A DNA stretch of 64,000 nucleotides, taken from contig NZ_BAGB01000174.1 of NCBI RefSeq assembly GCF_000308615.1, positions 62,001-126,000 of the forward strand, written 5' to 3'. This document shows, piece after piece, positions 7,506-16,631 of this stretch. The notes under the pieces were generated by a model. It saw only the letters and a list, made by a program, of their open reading frames with translations. It was not told where the DNA came from and did not search any database. The position numbers and the translations under genes are program-made. The stretch comes from Nocardia jiangxiensis NBRC 101359 (lineage in GTDB: Bacteria > Actinomycetota > Actinomycetes > Mycobacteriales > Mycobacteriaceae). Position 1 is the first letter of the stretch. Every line of letters begins with the position of its first letter.

Positions 7506-9380
7506 ATGATCGGCGAGACCTTTGACGACTATCTCGATGAGCAGGGCAATATCTCGATCCGCAGCGATGCGACCATGATCGATTTCGTCGACAAGCACAG
7601 TGCGGCAAGCGCCGACGACCTTGCCTACCGCTACATCGACTATTCGCGCGAGCGTGACGGCGAGTACCAGGAGCTGACCTGGGGCCAGTTCGGCGTCCGA
7701 CTGCGCGCGGTCGCGGCGCGACTGCAGCAGGTGACCGCACCGGGCGATCGGGTCGCGATTCTGGCACCGCAGGGACTGGATTACGTGGTGGCCATGTTCG
7801 CGGCGGTCTACGCGGGCAATATCGGTGTGCCACTGTTCGATCCGGAAGAATTGGGACATCCCGGTCGCGTGTATTCGGTGCTGCGCGACTGCCGCCCCTC
7901 GGCGATTCTGACCGCGAGTTCGGCCGCGGCGCGGGTGCGCGAGATCTTCCGCGAACTCCCGGCCGCGCAACGCCCCCGCATCATCGCGGTCGACGCGATC
8001 CCGGACAGCGTCGGCGAGAGCTGGATCCGCCCGGACGTCAAGATCGATGACGTGGCCTATCTGCAGTACACCTCGGGCTCCACGCGCGTGCCCGCCGGTG
8101 TCGAGATCACCCATCGCGCAGTGGGCACCAACCTGCTGCAGATGATCGACGCTCTCGGCATCGACGAGACCGCGCGCGGGGTCACCTGGCTGCCGATGTT
8201 CCACGACATGGGGTTGTTGTGCGTGATCCTGCCGGTGGTCGGCGGCGGATTCATCACCATCATGTCGCCGAGTGCCTTCGTGCGCCGCCCGTACCGGTGG
8301 ATCAAGGAATTGGCCGCCGCCTCGGACGGCGCGTCGACCTACGCCGCCGCACCGAATTTCGCGTACGAGCACGCGGCGGTGCGCGGCCTGCCGAAACCGG
8401 GCGAGGATCTGGATCTGTCCAATGTGATCGGCCTGATCAACGGCAGCGAGCCGGTGTCGGTGACCTCGATGACGAAGTTCAACGACGCGTTCACCCCGTA
8501 CGGGCTGTCCAAGACCGCGATGAAGCCGTGCTACGGCATGGCGGAGGCGACGTTGTTCGTCTCGGCGACCAGACGCGCGGACGAGGCGATGGTCGTTCAC
8601 GTCGACCGGACCGAACTCAACGCCGGGCGGATGATCGAGGTGGATTCGACCTCGGACGGCGCGGTTGCGCAGGTGTCGTGCGGCTATGTCGCGCTGTCGC
8701 AGTGGGCGACGATCGTGGATCCCGAGACCGGGGCCGAACGCCCTGACGGCCATGTCGGTGAGATCTGGCTGCACGGGGACAACATGGGCATCGGCTACTG
8801 GGGCCGGGAGCAGGAGAGCGCGGAGACCTTCCGCAACCGGCTGACCGCGCGGCAGCCGAACAGTCACGCGGAAGGCACTGTGCCGGAAGCGGATTGGATG
8901 CGCACCGGTGATTTCGGCGCGTACTACGACGGCGAGTTGTACATCACCGGCCGGGTCAAGGATCTGGTGATCGTGGACGGGCGCAACCACTATCCGCAGG
9001 ATCTCGAGCAGACCGCGCAGGAGGCCTCCAGCGCGCTACGGCCGGGATTCGTGGCGGCGTTCTCGGTACGGGCGCAGGAGTTGCCGGCCGCGATGCGTGC
9101 GGACGGGGTGTCCGCGGGGTCGGAACATCTGGTCGTCGTCGCCGAGCGCGGCACCGGCGCGGCGAAACTGGCGCCCGAGCCGATCGCCGAGGTGGTCCGG
9201 GCGGCGATCGCGGCCAAACACGGTGTGGCGGTGTGGGATCTGTTGCTGGTCCCGGCCGGGTCCATCGCCCGCACGTCCAGCGGGAAGATCGCGCGACGCG
9301 CGTGCAAGGCGGCCTATCTGGAGGGGACGCTGCGCGGCGGACGCCGTCAGCAGGAGTTCCCGGACGTCGAACCGGAGTAG
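7506..9380 (+). CDS. long-chain fatty acyl-AMP ligase (FAAL), FadD32-like
   Basis: A 624-residue adenylate-forming enzyme very similar in layout to mycobacterial FadD32: AYRYIDYSRERDG near the N-terminus, VAYLQYTSGSTRVPAGV (ATP-binding P-loop), WLPMFHDMGLL, KPCYGMAEATLFVS, MRTGDFGAYYDGELYITGRVKDL and SIARTSSGKIARRA with the catalytic lysine. FAALs activate fatty acids as acyl-AMP and load them on a polyketide synthase or ACP; FadD32 loads meromycolate on Pks13. Here no pks13 or accD4 flanks it, and it follows the kasA-like gene by 103 bp, so a FadD32 paralog is more likely than FadD32 itself. AGGATAGGGA precedes the ATG. Confidence 0.92.
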   Translation: MIGETFDDYLDEQGNISIRSDATMIDFVDKHSAASADDLAYRYIDYSRERDGEYQELTWGQFGVRLRAVAARLQQVTAPGDRVAILAPQGLDYVVAMFAAVYAGNIGVPLFDPEELGHPGRVYSVLRDCRPSAILTASSAAARVREIFRELPAAQRPRIIAVDAIPDSVGESWIRPDVKIDDVAYLQYTSGSTRVPAGVEITHRAVGTNLLQMIDALGIDETARGVTWLPMFHDMGLLCVILPVVGGGFITIMSPSAFVRRPYRWIKELAAASDGASTYAAAPNFAYEHAAVRGLPKPGEDLDLSNVIGLINGSEPVSVTSMTKFNDAFTPYGLSKTAMKPCYGMAEATLFVSATRRADEAMVVHVDRTELNAGRMIEVDSTSDGAVAQVSCGYVALSQWATIVDPETGAERPDGHVGEIWLHGDNMGIGYWGREQESAETFRNRLTARQPNSHAEGTVPEADWMRTGDFGAYYDGELYITGRVKDLVIVDGRNHYPQDLEQTAQEASSALRPGFVAAFSVRAQELPAAMRADGVSAGSEHLVVVAERGTGAAKLAPEPIAEVVRAAIAAKHGVAVWDLLLVPAGSIARTSSGKIARRACKAAYLEGTLRGGRRQQEFPDVEPE

Positions 9381-9423
9381 CGGCCGCCTCGCGTGCACCG
9401 CATGTCCCTGGTACGCCGCAGTC

Positions 9424-10167
9424 TCAGGCACGCCAGAGCTGATCGCCCGAGCGGGAGATGACGATGTTGGGCACCACCGCGCGGGCGGACAGCCGGGAGA
9501 CCGCGAGCACCATCTCGGCGATGTCCGCGGTGGGGAGCATGGCGGAGGGCTCTAGTTCACCGTGCTTCCACGCGGTCATATCGGTGTCGACGTAGCCGGG
9601 GGAGATGGCCGTCGCACTGACGCCGCGCGCGGACTCCTCGAGCGAGACCGTTTCGCACAGCGAGATGAGCGCGGCCTTGGTGGCACCGTAGAGGGCCAGG
9701 CCGGCCTCCCCGGCGACACCCGTGATCGAGGCGAGCGCGACGATCTTGGCCCCGCGCCGCGGGTCGGCCTCGGCCCTGGAGCGCAGCAGCGGCAGCGCCG
9801 CCTGGATGAGCGCGAGCGGGGCGCGGAAGTTGACGTCGAGCATCCGGTCGCGGGCCTTGGCGGTCAGTTCCGCCACCGTGCCCACGCTGCCGGTACCTGC
9901 GTTGAGCACCAGCAGATCCAGGCCGCCGAACCGCTCGGCGTGCGCGTCGACCAGCTCGGTGATCCGCGCTTGTTCGGCCATGTTCGCCGCGAACGGGTGG
10001 ATCTGCGCGCCGGTCTCCCCGTGGATCTCCTGCGCGGTCTGCTCGAGGGTTTCGGCGGTGCGCGCGGCGATGGTCACCGCGTATCCCTCTCCGGCCAGGC
10101 GGCGGGCGACTTCGGCGCCGATACCACGTGAGCCGCCGGTGACCAGTGCGCTGCGAACAACCGTCAT
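9424..10167 (-). CDS. SDR-family oxidoreductase, classical type
   Basis: A 247-residue classical short-chain dehydrogenase. It has ALVTGGSRGIGAEVA for NAD(P) binding, LLVLNAGTGS, the catalytic serine in VALASITG, and Tyr-x-x-x-Lys in LALYGATKAAL, with ISPGYVDTDMT after it. All catalytic residues are present, unlike the SDR at 790-1518. Family members reduce 3-oxoacyl, sugar or other carbonyls; the neighbourhood (synthase, acyl-AMP ligase) suggests lipid metabolism but does not prove it. It converges on the ligase gene with a 43-bp gap. GAAGG lies upstream of the ATG. Confidence 0.88.
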   Translation of the reverse strand: MTVVRSALVTGGSRGIGAEVARRLAGEGYAVTIAARTAETLEQTAQEIHGETGAQIHPFAANMAEQARITELVDAHAERFGGLDLLVLNAGTGSVGTVAELTAKARDRMLDVNFRAPLALIQAALPLLRSRAEADPRRGAKIVALASITGVAGEAGLALYGATKAALISLCETVSLEESARGVSATAISPGYVDTDMTAWKHGELEPSAMLPTADIAEMVLAVSRLSARAVVPNIVISRSGDQLWRA

Positions 10168-10206
10168 GACCCAGCCTTCTCGATGATGCGGAACGATGAT
10201 CTCGAG

Positions 10207-10217
10207 GTTAAGTTAAC
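10207..10217. promoter_or_regulatory. short palindrome upstream of the SDR gene
   Basis: GTTAAGTTAAC is a perfect 11-bp palindrome 39 bp upstream of the SDR start, in the 260-bp divergent gap with the TPR-like gene. It is AT-rich against a GC-rich background, so it could be a promoter element or operator half-site. No regulator gene is next to it. Confidence 0.4.
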
Positions 10218-10427
10218 ACGGGTTCGCCCTCTGTCGATCTGCTGGGCCGGTCGATCGCCGACGGCCGGACGAATGCTTGCCGCCAGCCGCCGCTGCCGGG
10301 GCATCGGCGGGTGCTCGCAGGCCCCGGTCCGGTCCATGTCCGGCGGCGATCTGTGGCAGACTCGGCACCGCACGATGCGGCCGCTCGACGACCGTGCGTG
10401 GAAGGGTATGCGGGAGTTGGGATTGCG

Positions 10428-11939
10428 ATGGAGCTGAGCACCATCGAGCGCCAGGTGGCGCAGGACAGGCGTGCCGCCACCCAGGAGCGCTCGGCCGAGG
10501 CCGATCTGCGCCTGGCCGCCTCGCTGTGTGATTTCGCCCGCGCCCTGATCGCGACGAAGAAGGACGGTTCGGACCGGGATCGGTCCCCGGGCTCGCTGGA
10601 ACCGGCGCAGGAGGCGGTGTTGATCCGGCTGCGCTGGCTGATCCGGGGACAGGTCACCGCGGAGTTCGCCGGGCAGGTGCAGGAGGCGCTGCGGCTGTTC
10701 GAGGAGGCCGCGCGCACCATCGGTCACCGTGAGCTGGCGACGTCGACCATTCGGCAGGCCTGCGACGCATATCACCAGGTGGCCCAGAAGTATCCGGCCG
10801 CGGCCGCGGTCTGCGCCGACGGGCTGTCCAAATGCGGTGTGTGGCTGTGCCGGTTGGATCCGTCCGCGGCGGTGGACGCCAGTGCCGAGGCGGTGCGCAT
10901 TCGCGCGGGTCTGTTCGCGGCCGATCCCGACCAGTCGGGCCGCTACTATCTGGCGAGCCTGAACATGTTGCTGCGGACGCTGATGATCGGACGCTCGCGC
11001 AAGCAGGCGCTGGCGATGTACCGCGAACGGTATTCGGCCTGGACCAGCCAGCCGATGACGAGCCGGTTGCGCGCGACCCCCATCGCCGAACTCGACTTCA
11101 CCAGCAAAACCGTTGCCGCACTGGGGAAGCTGGAGTGTCAGACGCTCGAGCGCGCGGGTTATCTGACCCAGCAGCAGATCCTCTACCAGACCTCCGGCGA
11201 TCTGTCGACGATCGAGGAGATCAACTGGAAGCTCGGCCTGGTCGGGCTCAAACCCCTTGCGGCCGGGGCGCTTCCGGACCTGCCGTCCAAGCCGGTGGAG
11301 ATCGCCACCTCCTTCGGCGCGATCGCGGTGCGTTGCACGAGTCCCGATGCGGTGGCTCAGGTTCGCGCGGCCGTCATCGCCGCCTACGCGGTCGACGGCG
11401 TGCAGCCCACCACCAGCACCTCCTTCCAAGGTGTGCACGAAACGCATTGGCACATCCCGGATCCGAAGATGAATCTCACCGAAAACCTCGGTGACGACGT
11501 GGTGCTCGTGCAGCGCTGCGGCGGCAGCTGGATCTCGGTGGCCAGCCTGTACTGGGAACTCACCCCCAGCGGTAGAAACCCATTGGCTCTGCGGCTTTCG
11601 CAGAAGTGGCCGGTGATCACGGTGAACACCACCGAGCACATGTCCTACGAATTGTGCTGGTACGCAGATGGTGTCGCCGCTCAGTATGCCGCTCTGGGGC
11701 GTCCGGCCGGACAACCCGCACTGGACAAACCCCTGGCCCCCTTGAACTTCGCGGTCCTGGCCGACTACGGCGCGGACTACGCCTCGGAGACCCAGGTCCG
11801 TGCGGCGTTCGGCAACACCGCGACGTTCTCCAAGCTCACCAATCTGCCGACCAGCGGCATCCGGCAGGCCGGGCAGGCGCATGCGCTGGCCGATTACGGC
11901 GACCGGGTGTTGTTCCTGCGCAGTACCGGATCGGATTGA
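10428..11939 (+). CDS. TPR-like helical protein with an uncharacterised C-terminal domain
   Basis: A 503-residue protein of unknown function. Residues 1-260 are alanine-rich helical pairs (for example VQEALRLFEEAARTIG, AVCADGLSKCGVWLCRLD, SAEAVRIRAGLFAADPDQ), which look like degenerate tetratricopeptide repeats. Residues 290-500 form a mixed alpha/beta part with conserved-looking aromatics (GVHETHWHIPDPKMN, SWISVASLYWELTPS), which I do not recognise. There is no signal peptide or membrane segment. ATG 10428 has GGGAG about 12 bases upstream. The next gene starts 6 bp after its stop, so the two are probably co-transcribed. Confidence 0.7.
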   Translation: MELSTIERQVAQDRRAATQERSAEADLRLAASLCDFARALIATKKDGSDRDRSPGSLEPAQEAVLIRLRWLIRGQVTAEFAGQVQEALRLFEEAARTIGHRELATSTIRQACDAYHQVAQKYPAAAAVCADGLSKCGVWLCRLDPSAAVDASAEAVRIRAGLFAADPDQSGRYYLASLNMLLRTLMIGRSRKQALAMYRERYSAWTSQPMTSRLRATPIAELDFTSKTVAALGKLECQTLERAGYLTQQQILYQTSGDLSTIEEINWKLGLVGLKPLAAGALPDLPSKPVEIATSFGAIAVRCTSPDAVAQVRAAVIAAYAVDGVQPTTSTSFQGVHETHWHIPDPKMNLTENLGDDVVLVQRCGGSWISVASLYWELTPSGRNPLALRLSQKWPVITVNTTEHMSYELCWYADGVAAQYAALGRPAGQPALDKPLAPLNFAVLADYGADYASETQVRAAFGNTATFSKLTNLPTSGIRQAGQAHALADYGDRVLFLRSTGSD

Positions 11940-11945
11940 GTCGCG

Positions 11946-12224
11946 ATGTCGGATCCTGCGTTATCGCAAGCGGTTACGCCGCGGTGGGAGTACGGCGGCC
12001 GTTACTACGTGGTGTGGCGGGTCACCGACAGCGGTGAGCAGGACACCCTGGGCTGGGAACTCGAGGACGTGGGCCCCTCGCCGGGGCGCGGTATCGTACT
12101 CGAGGCGTTCGGACAGGACGCCTCCGGAGAATTCGTGTTCACCGCCTTCACCGACCAGCCGCTGCCGTTCGCCCTGGTCCACCGGTTCGTCGTCGAGGCG
12201 GCCCGGGAGATCCCGGCGCAGTAG
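11946..12224 (+). CDS. small hypothetical protein
   Basis: A 92-residue protein, not recognised. It contains YYVVWRVTDSGEQDTLGWE and ends in FVVEAAREIPAQ; it has no membrane segment. Its start lies 6 bp after the TPR-like gene's stop, which indicates co-transcription and perhaps a joint function. Confidence 0.6.
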   Translation: MSDPALSQAVTPRWEYGGRYYVVWRVTDSGEQDTLGWELEDVGPSPGRGIVLEAFGQDASGEFVFTAFTDQPLPFALVHRFVVEAAREIPAQ

Positions 12225-12581
12225 CGGGCCACGCCCCGGTGCAGCGGGCCGGGATGAAAACGCGGCACGTCCATGTTGGACAGTTGTCCGTCCTTTTACC
12301 GGGCGGTGACGAATGACCTGTGTCGATAGGCCATGGTTCGGTGCGATCCTGCGGTGAGAACCGCCGACCTCGGGTCGCCCAGTTCCGCCGACCTCGGAAA
12401 ACGCCGACGCCGACTCCAAGGCCGCGGCCCGGGTCGATTCTGGACCGAGTGGAGCGGAGGAGCGAAGCGGGGGAGCGGAGGGAGGGAAGAATCGGCCCTT
12501 CGGGGGCCGCGGCCCCGCCGGAGCGAAGCGGAGGCCAACAACACAGTAATCGATTTGCGATGGGGTGCCTGGGCGTATGTA
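12225..12581. repeat. non-coding gap with repeated GGAGCGAAGCGG and a GC palindrome
   Basis: No gene is visible here. The 12-mer GGAGCGAAGCGG occurs at 12459-12470 and again at 12520-12531, within a purine-rich stretch of related units. Between them lies the perfect palindrome GGGGCCGCGGCCCC (12503-12516). The block may act as a terminator for the upstream pair or be a genome-wide repeat. Confidence 0.5.
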
Positions 12582-12604
12582 TAGTTGGCTTCGGCAACTA
12601 GTTG
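12582..12604. promoter_or_regulatory. probable MarR operator
   Basis: TAGTTG (12582-12587) and CAACTA (12595-12600) form an inverted repeat with 7-bp spacing, and CAACTAGTTG (12595-12604) is itself a palindrome. The arrangement resembles the AGTTG-N-CAACT sites bound by MarR regulators, and it lies 46 bp upstream of a marR-like gene heading an efflux operon. Confidence 0.75.
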
Positions 12605-12650
12605 TATGCGCTAACCAAGTCTGCAGATCTATGGGAGAAGGTGAATCCCC

Positions 12651-13166
12651 ATGACCACTATCGGCCTCGACCCCGAGGTACCTGCCGTCGGCTCCGGCAG
12701 TACAGTCCTCGACGACGCCGATCGCCTCGGCACCCAGTTGGTGCGGTTCATGCGGGCACTGAACCGTGCGAAGACACAGATGTCCAAGCACGGTCCGGAC
12801 GGATTGGACAGACTCGCATACTCGGTGCTGTTCTGCCTGGTCCACGACGGCCCGCAGCGTACCGGCAAGCTCGCCGAGCAGCTGCACGCCGAAATCTCCA
12901 CCATCAGCAGGCAGACACGATCCCTCGTCACGCACGGCATGGTCGAACGCCGGGCGGACCCTGTCGACGGCCGCGCCTGCGTGCTCGCCGCCACCGAGGA
13001 GGGAGTGCGCGTCTTCGAAGAGACTCGCCGGCAACGGAACCTCTGGCTCGCCGGAATCCTGGCCGACTGGCCCGCGACGGAGCGGTCCGATCTCATCACA
13101 CTTCTCGACCGGCTCAACGCCGATATCGAGACAGCCCCATCGCTGTGTACAGCCGAACCGAAATAG
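12651..13166 (+). CDS. MarR-family transcriptional regulator
   Basis: A 171-residue winged-helix protein. The DNA-binding part is RTGKLAEQLHAEISTISRQT (recognition helix ISTISRQTRSLV), followed by the wing VERRADPVDGRACVLAATEEG, all typical of MarR. The flanking helices at both ends provide dimerisation. GAGAAGG stands before the ATG. It is first in an operon with the MFS transporter 13 bp downstream and the YceI protein after that, and an inverted repeat of MarR type lies in its promoter. It probably represses the operon until a ligand, perhaps a transported drug or lipid, binds. Confidence 0.92.
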   Translation: MTTIGLDPEVPAVGSGSTVLDDADRLGTQLVRFMRALNRAKTQMSKHGPDGLDRLAYSVLFCLVHDGPQRTGKLAEQLHAEISTISRQTRSLVTHGMVERRADPVDGRACVLAATEEGVRVFEETRRQRNLWLAGILADWPATERSDLITLLDRLNADIETAPSLCTAEPK

Positions 13167-13179
13167 GGTTTGAACAATT

Positions 13180-15768
13180 ATGACGACTTCGACAACCGAG
13201 GCGCCGGTGGCTCGGTCCGGACCAGTGGAGGAAGAGAGTACGTTCCTCTCCCACCGCCAGGTTCTGACGGTGCTGTCGGGCCTGCTGCTGGGCATGTTCC
13301 TGGCGGCGCTGGATCAGAACATCGTGAGCGTGGCGATCGTTCGGATCGCCAACAGCCTGCACGGATTCGATCAGCAGGCCTGGGCCACAACGGCCTATCT
13401 GATCACCGCGACCATCAGTACCCCGCTGTACGGCAAGCTGGCCGACATCTACGGTCGAAAGCCGTTCTTCCTCACCGCGATCGGCATCTTCGTCATCGGT
13501 TCGGCGGCTTGTACGTTCGCCACCTCGATGTACGAGCTGGCCGGATTCCGTGCCTTCCAGGGCCTGGGCGCCGGTGGTCTGATGTCGCTGGCGATGACCA
13601 TCATCGGTGACATCGTCCCGGCCCGTGAGCGCGTGCGCTACCAGGGCTACTTCATGATGGTGTTCGGCATCTCCACGGTGCTCGGGCCGGTGCTCGGCGG
13701 CTGGTTCTCCGGCTTCGACCACCTGTGGGGCCTCGAGGGCTGGCGCTGGGTGTTCCTGGTCAACGTGCCGATCGGCATCATCGCCCTGGGGGTGGTGGCG
13801 CGAGTGCTGAACGTGCCGCATCGAAGGCAGAGTCACAAGGTCGACTGGTGGGGTGCGATAGCGCTCGCGATATGTGTCGTCCCGCTGCTGATCGTGGCCG
13901 AACAGGGCCGCGGCTGGGGCTGGGGCGAGAGCAAGTCGATCATCTGCTACGGCATCGGCGCGGTCGGGCTGATCCTGTTCATCTTCGTCGAATACGTGAT
14001 GAAGGATGCGGCGCTGATCCCGCTGCGGCTGTTCAAGAACTCGACCTTCAGCGTCGTCATCGCCGGCGGATTCATCGTCGGTATCGCGATGTTCGGTGCG
14101 ATCTCCATGGTTCCGCTGTACTGGCAGGTGGTGCGTGGCTACTCGCCGACCTCGGCGGGTCTGCTGATGCTGCCGCTGGTGGCGGGCATCATGATCGGTT
14201 CGCTGATCTCCGGGCAGGTCACCCGGTTCACCGGCCGGTACAAGGTCCTGCCGGTGGTGGGCACGTTCATCATCGCGCTCGGCGCGCTGCTGTACTCGCA
14301 GGTGCACTACGACACCGCGATCTGGCAGCCGCTGTTGTTCAGCGCCGTCATCGGCCTGGGTCTGGGCTGCTGCATGCAGACGTTGATCATCGCCGCGCAG
14401 AACGCGGGCCCGCGCTCGGACATGGGTGTGTCCACCGCGTCGGCGACGTTCTTCCGGCAGATGGGCGGCACCCTGGGTGTCGCGGTCTTCCTGACGATCA
14501 TGTTCAACCTGCTGCCGCACAAGATCATCGACGCGTTCGGCGGACATCTGCCGGCCGGGTTCGACACCTCGAAGCTCGGCAGTATCCAGAGCAATACCAG
14601 CAGCATCGCCTCGCTCCCGGCGATGGTGAAGGATCCGATCCTGATCGGCTTCACCAACTCCCTGCACGGCGTGTTCTACTCCGCTGCCGGGGTGGCGCTG
14701 GTGGCCTGCCTGGTGCTGTTGTTCATGAAGGAGATCCCGCTGGCGGACCCCAAGGCCGCTGCGGCGAAGGCGGACGAGCCGATCGACGCCCCCACGAATT
14801 CTTGGGAGGAAAGTCAGGTCTGGGAGGGTGCGGCACAGGCACTCTCCGAGCCGGAGCCGGTGCTGGCCGGTGCGGTCGCGGGCAGGCATGCCGCGATCGT
14901 GCGCAATGGCAACGGCGCGGCTGCGCATACGAATGGAACGGCGGTGTCACAGATGGCCATAAGGAGTTCGTCGGCCGGATTCGCCTCGGCGGACGGCGAG
15001 GTTCGCACGATCGGCGGTCGGATCAGACGCGAGGACGGGCGGCCGGTCGCCGGCGCCGCGCTCACGCTGATCGATACGCGCGGTCACCAGGTGTCCCGGG
15101 CGACCGGTGACGCCGAGGGCGGCTACACGATCGGTGCGCCCACGTCGGGCAGCTATGTCCTGATCGTCTCGGCGGGCGGACATCAGCCGTCGGCGGTCAA
15201 CGTGACCGTCGGCAACGGGTCGCAGTCGCTGGACGTGGCCCTGCAGGGTTCGGGCGAACTGTCGGGCGTGGTGCGCTCGGCCGGACGCGGTGAGCCGCTG
15301 CCCTCGGCGACGGTTACCCTGACCGATATGCGCGGCGAGGTCGTCGGCGCGGCGGTCACCGGACAGGACGGCGCGTACGTCTGCCACGGCGTGGTGTCCG
15401 GGGTCTACACCCTGGTCGCGGTCGCCGATCACATGCGGCCCAACGCGCTGACGCTGAGCGTGCCCGAGAGCGGGCTGCTGCGGCACGACATCGAGCTCTC
15501 GCCGATGACGGTGCTGTCCGGTGCGGCCTGGGCCAACGGGCACGCGGTGCCCGATGCGCAGGTGACGGTGCTGGATGTCAGCGGCACGCCGGTCGCGACC
15601 GCCCGCACCGATGCGGACGGCCACTACCTGGTGTCCGATCTGCCCGAGGGCGAGTACACCGTGGTGGCCAGCGGCTACCCGCCGGTGACCAGTCAGGTCA
15701 CCGTCGCGGGCGGCGAGATCAATCACGATGTGCGGCTCGGCTACGAGGAGGCGACGAAGCAGTCATGA
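13180..15768 (+). CDS. DHA2-type MFS exporter with three C-terminal carboxypeptidase-regulatory-like domains
   Basis: An 862-residue protein. Residues about 25-520 are a 14-helix EmrB/QacA-type drug:H+ antiporter with motif A (GKLADIYGRK), the DHA2 region LDQNIVSVAIVRIA and motif C-like VLGPVLGG. Residues 520-605 are a polar linker. Residues about 607-690, 691-775 and 776-862 are three repeats of an Ig-like carboxypeptidase-regulatory fold, each with G-x-V/A-x3-G-x-P-x-x-x-A-x-V/L-T-L/V and a D-A/G-x-G-x-Y motif. In a 14-helix transporter both ends should be cytoplasmic, which makes these usually extracellular folds unusual. It overlaps the YceI gene by 4 bp (ATGA), implying coupled translation. 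The substrate is unknown. Confidence 0.9.
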   Translation: MTTSTTEAPVARSGPVEEESTFLSHRQVLTVLSGLLLGMFLAALDQNIVSVAIVRIANSLHGFDQQAWATTAYLITATISTPLYGKLADIYGRKPFFLTAIGIFVIGSAACTFATSMYELAGFRAFQGLGAGGLMSLAMTIIGDIVPARERVRYQGYFMMVFGISTVLGPVLGGWFSGFDHLWGLEGWRWVFLVNVPIGIIALGVVARVLNVPHRRQSHKVDWWGAIALAICVVPLLIVAEQGRGWGWGESKSIICYGIGAVGLILFIFVEYVMKDAALIPLRLFKNSTFSVVIAGGFIVGIAMFGAISMVPLYWQVVRGYSPTSAGLLMLPLVAGIMIGSLISGQVTRFTGRYKVLPVVGTFIIALGALLYSQVHYDTAIWQPLLFSAVIGLGLGCCMQTLIIAAQNAGPRSDMGVSTASATFFRQMGGTLGVAVFLTIMFNLLPHKIIDAFGGHLPAGFDTSKLGSIQSNTSSIASLPAMVKDPILIGFTNSLHGVFYSAAGVALVACLVLLFMKEIPLADPKAAAAKADEPIDAPTNSWEESQVWEGAAQALSEPEPVLAGAVAGRHAAIVRNGNGAAAHTNGTAVSQMAIRSSSAGFASADGEVRTIGGRIRREDGRPVAGAALTLIDTRGHQVSRATGDAEGGYTIGAPTSGSYVLIVSAGGHQPSAVNVTVGNGSQSLDVALQGSGELSGVVRSAGRGEPLPSATVTLTDMRGEVVGAAVTGQDGAYVCHGVVSGVYTLVAVADHMRPNALTLSVPESGLLRHDIELSPMTVLSGAAWANGHAVPDAQVTVLDVSGTPVATARTDADGHYLVSDLPEGEYTVVASGYPPVTSQVTVAGGEINHDVRLGYEEATKQS

Positions 15769-16586
15769 GTGGACTGACGGCACGTATTCACACCACCGAA
15801 GGGTGGCCGGTACCGGACGCGGTGCTGACGGTGACCGATCTGAGCGGCCGTCAGCTCGCGCGGGCGACGGCCGGAGCGACCGGGGAAGTGGCCACCGAGC
15901 CGCTGCCCGCGGGCGTGTGCACCGCCATCATCACCGCGCCGGGTTTCCAGCCGGTGGCGCAGGTGGCCCGGGTCGGTGCGGACGGCTCCGGTCGGCTGGG
16001 ACAGATCGTCCTGGCTCCGGAGGCGGGGACCAATCCGGCCCCGCCGGCCGGTCCGTGGACCATCGACCCGGTGCACTCGACGGTGATCGCGACCGCGCGG
16101 CATCTGGGCATCGCCAGTATCAAGGCACGCTTCGCGGAGGTGAGCGGTCGGCTGAACATCGCCGAGACCCTGGAGAATTCGACGGGTTTCGCCGAGATCA
16201 AGACCGCGAGCATCGATACCGGCATCGGCATGCGCGACGACCACCTGCGGTCGCCGGACTTCCTGGATGCCGAGGAGTATCCGGTGATCTCGTTCAGCGG
16301 CAGCGGTTTCCGCCGCGTCGGCGGTGACAAGCTGGTGATGGCGGGCGAGTTGACCCTGCACGGCCAGGTCCGCCCGATCGAGCTGGACATCACCTACGGC
16401 GGCTACGGACCCGACCCGTGGGGCGGTGTGCGCGCGGCGTTCCACGCCGAGATGCAGTTGCACCGCAACGATTTCGCGATCGACTACAACGCCATGGTGC
16501 GCGCGGGCATCGCCGCGGTCGGCACCACGGTGAAGATCGATCTCGACATCGAACTCGTCCAGGGTGATCAGCTGCCTCAGATGTAG
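15765..16586 (+). CDS. YceI-family lipid-binding protein with an N-terminal carboxypeptidase-regulatory-like domain
   Basis: A 273-residue protein. Residues 1-90 repeat the Ig-like fold found three times at the end of the transporter just upstream (GWPVPDAVLTVTDLSGRQLA). Residues 100-270 are a YceI lipocalin-like barrel: WTIDPVHSTVIATARHLGIA, ASIDTGIGMRDDHLRSPDFL, ELTLHGQVRPIELD. YceI proteins bind isoprenoid or other polyprenyl chains. No signal peptide is seen, so it should be cytosolic. Because it is translationally coupled to the exporter and shares a domain with it, it may present a hydrophobic substrate to the transporter; this is inference. A hairpin terminator follows. Confidence 0.9.
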   Translation: MSGLTARIHTTEGWPVPDAVLTVTDLSGRQLARATAGATGEVATEPLPAGVCTAIITAPGFQPVAQVARVGADGSGRLGQIVLAPEAGTNPAPPAGPWTIDPVHSTVIATARHLGIASIKARFAEVSGRLNIAETLENSTGFAEIKTASIDTGIGMRDDHLRSPDFLDAEEYPVISFSGSGFRRVGGDKLVMAGELTLHGQVRPIELDITYGGYGPDPWGGVRAAFHAEMQLHRNDFAIDYNAMVRAGIAAVGTTVKIDLDIELVQGDQLPQM

Positions 16587-16599
16587 TGCGAATTCCTTT

Positions 16600-16631
16600 G
16601 GGCCGCCCCGATTTCCGAACCGGGGCGGCCC
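16600..16631 (+). terminator. hairpin terminator after the MarR-MFS-YceI operon
   Basis: GGGCCGCCCCG (16600-16610) pairs with CGGGGCGGCCC (16621-16631) across a 10-base loop, starting 13 bases after the YceI stop. The stem is perfect; there is no T tract. Confidence 0.8.

Noticed and set aside
10164..11882. 572-codon minus-strand frame opposite the TPR-like gene
   Set aside because: The plus frame has coherent helical repeats, a proper start and a co-transcribed downstream gene; the minus frame has neither.
13114..14928. 604-codon minus-strand frame opposite the MFS transporter
   Set aside because: Antisense shadow of a clear 14-helix transporter; extremely rich in His/Gln/Arg.
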